From UA16 sp042095135 (lineage in GTDB: Bacteria > Bacteroidota > Bacteroidia > Flavobacteriales_D > Sanyastnellaceae): a stretch of DNA of 19,917 nt. The position numbers and the translations under genes are program-made. The notes beneath the pieces were generated by a model that was not told the origin of the DNA, searched no databases, and worked only from the letters and a program-made list of their open reading frames with translations. The stretch lies in NCBI GenBank assembly GCA_042095135.1, contig JBELBV010000040.1:1-19917 (forward strand), written 5' to 3'. Of the stretch, positions 14,618 through 19,917 are shown one piece after another. Each line of letters starts with the position of its first letter. Position 1 is the stretch's first letter.

Positions 14618-14895
14618 CCGGTGACTGGATTGCTGCAGCGGACCGCTTACCGGAAGACGACCAGCGCGTCTTGGCATTCATCCCGGGAAACCGCGTATTT
14701 CTCCCCGGTAAGGACTTGGCATTTGAAATTCGAGAAGTCATAGTCTTGAGGTTCTGCGAGGATTATTTCGCCGACCAAGCCGAAAAACGAGAAAAGCACG
14801 GGCGTCACTTTTGGGCTGGAGAAGGCAACAGCAATCACTTTTTCAACGACGTGACGCACTGGATGCCCCTGCCGGTCAAGCCGGATGAGACGTGA
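14614..14895 (+). CDS. DUF551 family small protein
   Basis: A 93-residue protein with the DUF551 pattern: a tryptophan near the N-terminus followed by RLPEDDQRVLAFIPG, and HFWAGEGNSNHFFNDVTHWMPLP near the C-terminus. The function is unknown. It overlaps the end of paaG by ATGA, so it is probably translated from the same mRNA. Its stop codon is 3 bases from the stop of the convergent rsmE, which leaves no room for a terminator. Confidence 0.8.
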   Translation: MTGDWIAAADRLPEDDQRVLAFIPGNRVFLPGKDLAFEIREVIVLRFCEDYFADQAEKREKHGRHFWAGEGNSNHFFNDVTHWMPLPVKPDET

Positions 14896-14898
14896 GCA

Positions 14899-15600
14899 TC
14901 AGCGGTATGCAAGTGCGTGCATTTGGATGGCTGCCAAGCCTGCGGTCTCGGTGCGCAAACGCTGTTCGCCAAGTGAGACGGCTGAAGCACCCATGGCGCT
15001 AGCCGCTTCGATTTCCGACCGTGTGAAATCGCCTTCCGGTCCGATGGCCACCCAACAAGGTGCAGTCATGGTTAGCGCGTCGAACAAGTGTTGTTTCTCC
15101 CCCGGTTCGCAATGCGCGATGAACCCCACTGATGTGCGAGCCTCTTCCGATTGCAACCAGTCCTGCCAGGCCATCGCTGGAGCCAACTCGGTCAGCCACA
15201 GCTGTTGGGACTGTTTCAATGCACTGATCAAGATTTTTTCCCAGCGCTCGGCCTTCTCGGTTTTGCGTTCGCTGCGTTCAGTCCAGACGGGCTGAATCTT
15301 TTGGGCGCCGTATTCCATGGCCTTCTCCAAAAGCCACTCAAAGCGATCCGTGCTTTTGGTGGGTGCGATGACTAAGGTTAAGGGAAACTCCGGTGCCGGC
15401 TGGGTTTCCACCAATTCCGTTGAGACCACGCAGCGGCGCTTATCCGCCTCCGTCAAGATCCCTTCGTACCGGTGGCCTTGGCCATCTACCAGGCCGATGC
15501 GGTCCCCCACTTTAGCCCGTAGCACGCGCACCAAGTGCTTGGACTCGTCGGAATCCAAGGTGTGAATCGCTTCAACAATGGGCGCATAAAACAGTCGCAT
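14899..15600 (-). CDS. rsmE: 16S rRNA (uracil1498-N3)-methyltransferase
   Basis: Methylates N3 of U1498 in the 30S decoding region using S-adenosylmethionine. The 233-residue SPOUT-class protein has the N-terminal RNA-binding PUA-like part (HLVRVLRAKVGD, 22-33) and the C-terminal knot with IGPEGDF (186-192) and SLGEQRLRTETA (209-220), which form the cofactor site. An exact -7 box lies 4 bases before its ATG, so it can be transcribed separately from pckA, which ends 29 bases upstream. It converges on the DUF551 gene. Confidence 0.96.
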   Translation of the reverse strand: MRLFYAPIVEAIHTLDSDESKHLVRVLRAKVGDRIGLVDGQGHRYEGILTEADKRRCVVSTELVETQPAPEFPLTLVIAPTKSTDRFEWLLEKAMEYGAQKIQPVWTERSERKTEKAERWEKILISALKQSQQLWLTELAPAMAWQDWLQSEEARTSVGFIAHCEPGEKQHLFDALTMTAPCWVAIGPEGDFTRSEIEAASAMGASAVSLGEQRLRTETAGLAAIQMHALAYR

Positions 15601-15604
15601 GGCC

Positions 15605-15612
15605 CAAAGGTA
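15605..15612 (-). promoter_or_regulatory. -7 promoter element of rsmE
   Basis: Minus-strand TACCTTTG, identical to the element before the deaminase gene, ending 4 bases before the rsmE ATG. It lies in the 29-base gap after pckA. Confidence 0.6.
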
Positions 15613-15629
15613 TTCTTCGCCGTCGAAAC

Positions 15630-17261
15630 TTACGCAGTGACCGGTGCAGCTTCGAGCATAGCGGCATTCGCGGCGTGTTCGAATTGGGCAAAGTTGGCAT
15701 TGAACAACTGAGCCAATTTGGCCACTGCGGCGTCATAGGCCTCAGTGTCTTCCCACACCTTCGCTGGGATGAGTACTTCATCCGGCACCTCGGGACAAGC
15801 CGTTGGCGAATGCAGTCCAAATACAGGATCCTTGTGCATCGGGGCGCCGTCGAGCGCTCCGTTCATGGCAGAGCGGATCATAGAGCGTGTGTGCTTCAGC
15901 TTCATGCGCGTTCCCACGCCATATCCCCCTCCGGTCCAGCCGGTGTTGACCAGCCAAATACGCGCGCCGTGCTGATCCACCTTTTCCGCAAGCATTTCCG
16001 CATATTCGGTCGGAGGCAATGGCATGAACGGCGCTCCGAAACAAGCCGAGAAGGTCGCTTGTGGCTCCGTCACCCCTACTTCCGTTCCTGCGACTTTCGC
16101 GGTGTACCCAGAAAGGAAGTGGTACATCGCTTGCCCCGCATCCAGACGGCTGATGGGAGGCAACACACCGAACGCATCGCAGGTCAAGAAGAAGATGTCC
16201 TTGGGATGGGCACCTGTCCCGTCGGTTGACGCGCCAGGAATGTGCGTAATCGGGTAAGAAACTCTGGTGTTTTGCGTGATCGAAGCGTCGAAGTAATCCG
16301 GTGTCACCCCGTCTTGCTTAAAACCAATGTTTTCGAGCATTGCGCCAAACTTAATGGCATTGTAAATCTGCGGTTCGCTATCCGCATCGAGGTCGATGGT
16401 TTTCGCGTAGCAACCGCCTTCCATATTGAACACACCGTCTTCGCCCCATCCGTGTTCGTCGTCACCAATCAAGGTACGGTCCACATCGCTCGAAAGCGTG
16501 GTCTTACCGGTGCCGGATAAGCCGAAGAAAACCGCCGTCTCCCCTGCATCATTGACGTTGGACGAACAGTGCATGGGAAATACGTTGTGGACGGTCGGCA
16601 ACACGAAATTCATCACCGAAAACATCCCCTTTTTGATTTCGCCTGTGTAGGCAGACCCGGCAATGAGGATCAATTTTTTCGAAAAACTCACCGCTGTCAC
16701 GTTGCCCTGTCGACACCCGTGCACTGCGGGATTGGCTTGGTAAGAGGGAGCACAAATGACAGTCCATTCTGGGGATGGAACGAGTACGTCCTCTTCTTCC
16801 AACCGGATGAACATGTTGGAAACGAATAGATTCGCCCATGCCTTCTCGGAAATAACACGCGTTTTTATTCGGGAAGCGGGATCGGCCCCGACAGCGGCGT
16901 CTCGAACAAACACACTGCGGCCTTTCAAGTGCCGCGCCATGTCTTCGTGCAGCCGATCAAAATGGGCCGCCTCCATGGGCTGGTTGATGTCGCCCCAATC
17001 GACGCGATCGGCGGTGAGCTCATCCTTCACCAGGAAGCGGTCCTTGGGCGAACGCCCGGTAAATGCACCGGTCGATACGGCCAACGCTCCGGCATCCGTG
17101 AGAACGCCTTCGCCTCGGAGGAAGGTTTGTAAAATAAGTTTGGCGGGGGGAAGGTTCCAGTGGGCGCGTGCCACTCCTTCCAAGTTGACGGCGTCCAACG
17201 ACGCGTCAAAGGGGGTGTTTCCAACGTGTTTCATGAGAGAATTGGTCATTGCATTTCTCAT
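15630..17261 (-). CDS. pckA: Phosphoenolpyruvate carboxykinase (ATP)
   Basis: Interconverts oxaloacetate and phosphoenolpyruvate using ATP, the entry step of gluconeogenesis. The 543 residues match the ATP-dependent family. Visible are TGRSPKDRF, the FPMHCSSN region, the P-loop GLSGTGKTT (247-255, with K253), and the metal-binding DDEHGW that follows. The ATG at 17261 is used because a -7-like box lies 3 bases upstream; in-frame ATGs at residues 5 and 10 are alternatives. The upstream DUF423 gene stops 20 bases away on the same strand and rsmE follows 29 bases downstream. Confidence 0.97.
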   Translation of the reverse strand: MRNAMTNSLMKHVGNTPFDASLDAVNLEGVARAHWNLPPAKLILQTFLRGEGVLTDAGALAVSTGAFTGRSPKDRFLVKDELTADRVDWGDINQPMEAAHFDRLHEDMARHLKGRSVFVRDAAVGADPASRIKTRVISEKAWANLFVSNMFIRLEEEDVLVPSPEWTVICAPSYQANPAVHGCRQGNVTAVSFSKKLILIAGSAYTGEIKKGMFSVMNFVLPTVHNVFPMHCSSNVNDAGETAVFFGLSGTGKTTLSSDVDRTLIGDDEHGWGEDGVFNMEGGCYAKTIDLDADSEPQIYNAIKFGAMLENIGFKQDGVTPDYFDASITQNTRVSYPITHIPGASTDGTGAHPKDIFFLTCDAFGVLPPISRLDAGQAMYHFLSGYTAKVAGTEVGVTEPQATFSACFGAPFMPLPPTEYAEMLAEKVDQHGARIWLVNTGWTGGGYGVGTRMKLKHTRSMIRSAMNGALDGAPMHKDPVFGLHSPTACPEVPDEVLIPAKVWEDTEAYDAAVAKLAQLFNANFAQFEHAANAAMLEAAPVTA

Positions 17262-17264
17262 TGC

Positions 17265-17272
17265 GAAAGGTA
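17265..17272 (-). promoter_or_regulatory. -7 promoter element of pckA
   Basis: Minus-strand TACCTTTC, one mismatch to TAnnTTTG, ending 3 bases before the pckA ATG. Predicts a leaderless mRNA. Confidence 0.45.
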
Positions 17273-17281
17273 GAAAAATTA

Positions 17282-17692
17282 TTACGAGGGTGAGGGACGT
17301 TGATTTCGAACAAATTCAAAAACAAATGTGAACCAACTCAAGGCCATCAGTATGCCGCCAAGGGGCGCGGCCCACCCCACTCGACTCAAGAAGACGGAGT
17401 TCGGTGCGATGGTCTCGGCGCCCACCGTTCCGGAAAAAAGCACGGTACCGAGGACCAACATCCGCTCCGCCCACATGCGACTGGTCATGCCCGCACTCAG
17501 CGTGCGCAGGACCACCATCACAACAAGCCCCAATCCCATAAAACGGAAATACTCCACCGCAATGCCCCACCGCATCTGCAGCTCGGCAGAGGCCATGCCG
17601 TGTCGACCATACGCCGCAAGCAACACCGAAGCTCCAACACACAGCAATCCCCAAGCAACCAAGAGGCATTGTTCGCGGTTAAATGATGGCAT
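17282..17692 (-). CDS. DUF423 family membrane protein
   Basis: A 136-residue protein with four predicted membrane helices that fits the DUF423 (YgdD-like) pattern: AAYGRHGM near the first helix, an aromatic-rich second helix (AVEYFRFMGLGLVVMVV), VLFSGTVG in the third, and the WAAPLGGILMALSW segment in the fourth. Its function is unknown. The frame extends two codons further to a TTG at 17698, but the ATG at 17692 is preferred because an exact -7 box lies 3 bases before it and overlaps that TTG. It is divergent from the large secreted protein gene and just upstream of pckA. Confidence 0.75.
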   Translation of the reverse strand: MPSFNREQCLLVAWGLLCVGASVLLAAYGRHGMASAELQMRWGIAVEYFRFMGLGLVVMVVLRTLSAGMTSRMWAERMLVLGTVLFSGTVGAETIAPNSVFLSRVGWAAPLGGILMALSWFTFVFEFVRNQRPSPS

Positions 17693-17695
17693 GCC

Positions 17696-17703
17696 CAAAC
17701 TTA
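17696..17703 (-). promoter_or_regulatory. -7 promoter element of the DUF423 gene
   Basis: Minus-strand TAAGTTTG, a full match to TAnnTTTG, ending 3 bases before the ATG at 17692. Confidence 0.55.
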
Positions 17704-17761
17704 TTTCCGGCCCGGTCGGTCACATCTGCACTGGCATGCGAAGTAATTAACAGGAAACGGA

Positions 17762-17769
17762 TAACTTGC
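17762..17769 (+). promoter_or_regulatory. Weak -7-like element of the FG-GAP protein gene
   Basis: TAACTTGC matches 4 of 6 fixed positions of TAnnTTTG and ends 4 bases before the ATG at 17774. The spacing, more than the sequence, suggests a promoter. Confidence 0.3.
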
Positions 17770-17773
17770 CCAC

Positions 17774-19917
17774 ATGAAGCCCCAATCGTTCTGCCTCGTC
17801 CTCCTCGCGCTTTTGGCTGTTGACCAGACGGCCGTTGGCCAAACCCCGTGGAGCTGGAGCCTTTCCGGAGGGCCCGAGGTAACCATTGGCGCGACCGCAA
17901 TGCCTCACCCCTTCACCGGCGGACTCAGTGCTCCCCAATGGTCGGAAATTGACGTGGATTGGGACGGCGATATGGACCTGTTTGCCTTTGACCGCGATGG
18001 CAGCAGGATTTTAGTTTTCGAAAAAACCGATTCCGGTGAATGGAAGGAGCGTTCGGACTGGAGCCAAGGATGGCCGGCCCTGAAGCACTGGGTGCTCCTG
18101 CGTGATTTTGATTGCGACGGACTGCCCGACCTCTTTACAGGCTACCAAAACAGCATCCACGTCTACCGCAACACCTCTGCAGCACCGGGCGTTCCGACGT
18201 TTGAGCCCTATGCGTTGCCGCTAACAGCCAGCTGGGATTTTGGCACCGGCGCCCAAGAGCTGCCGCTGGTGTGTTTGACCATTGATAAACCGGCCATTTT
18301 CGACGTGGACAATGACGGCGACCTCGACTTCATTTGCTTCACCGAAACCAGCACGTCCTTGTACCGCTTTTCCGGACAATCGGCTTGCGAACTGGACCTG
18401 GTCTGTACCAACCGGTGTTACGGGATGGTTTCCGAAGGATCAGAGGACAATACGCTGTTCATCGGAGCCGACCACAGCTGCAGTTTCAATGTCGTCGACC
18501 CCGAAGGCCGGCCCGCCCCCATCGAAGCCGAGGCTGCCGAGCGTGACGGCGTGCACGCGGGTGGCGCCATCACCGCGCTCCAATTCGATGGCGAGAACTT
18601 TCACGACCTGCTCATCTCGGACGTCACCTACCCCACCATGAGCAGCCTCATGCTGGAGGATGCCGCCGATGGCCAGGACAGCACGGCTTGGGTGGACATG
18701 GCCTTTCCTGCCCTCGTACCACATACCGGTGAAGCGGACAGCATTGTCCTCCAACGTTTCCCTGCTGCGTATCCGATTGACCCCGATAACGACGGCGATT
18801 GGGACCTGGTTGTCTCCCCCAATATCGCGTTGGAAATCAACGACGACCAATGCGTTCAGCTCTGGGAAAATCAGGGAACCACGGACGAGCCGCTGTGGGC
18901 TTTGGCCTCCGACCATTGGATTCAAGACGGGACCATTGATGTGGGACGAGGGGCGATTCCCGTCTTACACGACCTCGACGGTGACGGCGATCTGGACCTT
19001 GCCATTGGCAACAAGGAGCGCTATGAAGGCGTCAACGACACCCCGACGGCCCTTGCCCTTTTCGAGAATACAGGAACTGAATCTCAACCCGCCTTTGCAT
19101 GGCGCACGTGGGATGCCATTGATTTTGGTTTCAACGGCATAGAAAGCGGACATCCGGCCTTCGGGGACCTCGACGGCGACGGGGACAACGACCTCATTAT
19201 AGGAGACGAATTGGGACTTCTCCATGCTTACATCAATTCCGCTGAACCCGGCAGCTGGCCAGCGTGGACCTTGGACCAACTGGCGGTTCCAGATGTCGAT
19301 GGTGAAGCCATCGACGTCGGACAGTTTGCGGCCCCGCAATTGATTGACGTCAATGCAGATGAGCTCGTTGACCTGGTCATCGGAGAAAAGAACGGCACGC
19401 TCTCGCTGTACGTGAACTGCGGCTCACCTTCGGCACCGACTTGGTGCCTACAAAGCACACCGGAATTGGAGGCCAACTGGGGCGGCATTCAAGTCAACAA
19501 CGCCCTCGGTATCAACGGATACTCCACTCCATGCTTGTACATGGACGGCCCAGTCATGCACATCGCCGCTGGGAACGAACTGGGGGAAATTCAATACTTT
19601 GGAATCCTCGATCCCTCAGACATTTTGGCACCACTCGAAGCCAACGGTCCATCTTGGAACACGTCGATGCGAGGGCTTCGCTCGAGCGGAACCCTCGGCG
19701 ATGTCAACGGAGATGGCATCCCGGAATTGGTCGTCGGCATTCAAAACGGCGGGATGCGGTGGTTCAATGGCACAACGGTCGACATCACCGGCTACGAGCT
19801 GCCGGAACACCCCTTAGTAGCACCAAATCCGGCGAGCAAAGGAGGTTGGATTCGCATCGAATTACCGCAACCGAGTCGCGTGGCGTGGATCGATGTTCAA
19901 GGTAGGCTGGTTCAGCC
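17774..19917 (+). CDS. Secreted FG-GAP/VCBS-repeat protein with T9SS sorting domain (3' end outside window)
   Basis: An open frame of 714 codons that runs off the window. A signal peptide (about 1-23, MKPQSFCLVLLALLAVDQTAVGQ region) is followed by at least eight FG-GAP/VCBS-type repeats with calcium-binding cores such as DVDWDGDMD (from residue 60), DFDCDGLPD (111), DVDNDGDLD (177), DPDNDGDWD (336), DLDGDGDLD (400), DLDGDGDND (465), DVNADELVD (525) and DVNGDGIPE (643). These should build a surface beta-propeller. From about residue 684 (PNPASKGG) the start of a type A T9SS sorting domain is visible, so only a few dozen residues are probably missing. The binding partner or enzymatic role is unknown; adhesion or polymer binding is usual for such proteins. 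Confidence 0.9.
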   Translation, partial: MKPQSFCLVLLALLAVDQTAVGQTPWSWSLSGGPEVTIGATAMPHPFTGGLSAPQWSEIDVDWDGDMDLFAFDRDGSRILVFEKTDSGEWKERSDWSQGWPALKHWVLLRDFDCDGLPDLFTGYQNSIHVYRNTSAAPGVPTFEPYALPLTASWDFGTGAQELPLVCLTIDKPAIFDVDNDGDLDFICFTETSTSLYRFSGQSACELDLVCTNRCYGMVSEGSEDNTLFIGADHSCSFNVVDPEGRPAPIEAEAAERDGVHAGGAITALQFDGENFHDLLISDVTYPTMSSLMLEDAADGQDSTAWVDMAFPALVPHTGEADSIVLQRFPAAYPIDPDNDGDWDLVVSPNIALEINDDQCVQLWENQGTTDEPLWALASDHWIQDGTIDVGRGAIPVLHDLDGDGDLDLAIGNKERYEGVNDTPTALALFENTGTESQPAFAWRTWDAIDFGFNGIESGHPAFGDLDGDGDNDLIIGDELGLLHAYINSAEPGSWPAWTLDQLAVPDVDGEAIDVGQFAAPQLIDVNADELVDLVIGEKNGTLSLYVNCGSPSAPTWCLQSTPELEANWGGIQVNNALGINGYSTPCLYMDGPVMHIAAGNELGEIQYFGILDPSDILAPLEANGPSWNTSMRGLRSSGTLGDVNGDGIPELVVGIQNGGMRWFNGTTVDITGYELPEHPLVAPNPASKGGWIRIELPQPSRVAWIDVQGRLVQ

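Noticed and set aside
1..19917. CRISPR array, insertion sequence, prophage or toxin-antitoxin pair
   Set aside because: No spaced direct repeats, transposase or integrase motifs, terminal inverted repeats or small toxin-like gene pairs were seen on either strand.

Overview
The window looks like a chromosomal stretch of a Bacteroidota bacterium, most likely Flavobacteriales-like, with fairly high GC for that group (estimated by eye at mid-50s percent). Evidence: a fused DAHP synthase/chorismate mutase, a DUF983 protein, type IX secretion (T9SS) C-terminal sorting domains on secreted proteins, no obvious Shine-Dalgarno sequences, and repeated Bacteroidota-type -7 promoter boxes (TAnnTTTG). I see no phage genes, insertion sequences or CRISPR arrays. 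Most of the window is housekeeping; the accessory part is three secreted proteins.

Layout. 6-181: two tandem tRNA-Leu genes (anticodons GAG and CAG), then a strong terminator. 304-1404 (+): bifunctional DAHP synthase/chorismate mutase, then a 196-base intergenic region with a terminator and a possible small RNA. 1601-5198 (-): purB, an MsbA-like ABC exporter and a DUF983 protein in one tight cluster. 5275-6866 (+): an HMA-MauE-like membrane protein and a metallo-beta-lactamase-fold hydrolase, convergent with pyrD (6873-7901, -). 8013-8588 (+): an unrecognised protein whose 3' end overlaps smpB (8580-9017, -). 9065-13822 (+): an adenosine-deaminase-family gene joined by ATGA overlaps to two tandem T9SS-targeted arylsulfotransferase-like proteins, followed 9 bases later by paaG and a DUF551 gene (to 14895). 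14899-17692 (-): rsmE, pckA and a DUF423 membrane protein. 17774 to the end (+): a large secreted FG-GAP/VCBS-repeat protein cut off by the window edge inside its sorting domain.

Two results stand out. First, most genes that begin a transcription unit have a TAnnTTTG-like -7 element ending exactly 3 or 4 bases before the start codon, which predicts leaderless mRNAs starting at or next to the A of ATG. The pattern also helps choose starts (GTG at 304, ATG at 17692, ATG at 5997). Genes without it are mostly those overlapping or abutting an upstream gene. Second, the 100-N gap at 11315-11414 is flanked by an exact 55-base duplication. Removing the Ns and one copy restores one continuous reading frame that aligns with the neighbouring paralogue, so the gap is very probably an assembly artefact and not missing sequence.

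I do not find a clearly new multi-gene system. The best candidates for something undescribed are the deaminase/arylsulfotransferase-like cluster, the unknown 191-residue protein at 8013, and the candidate small RNA near 1500.
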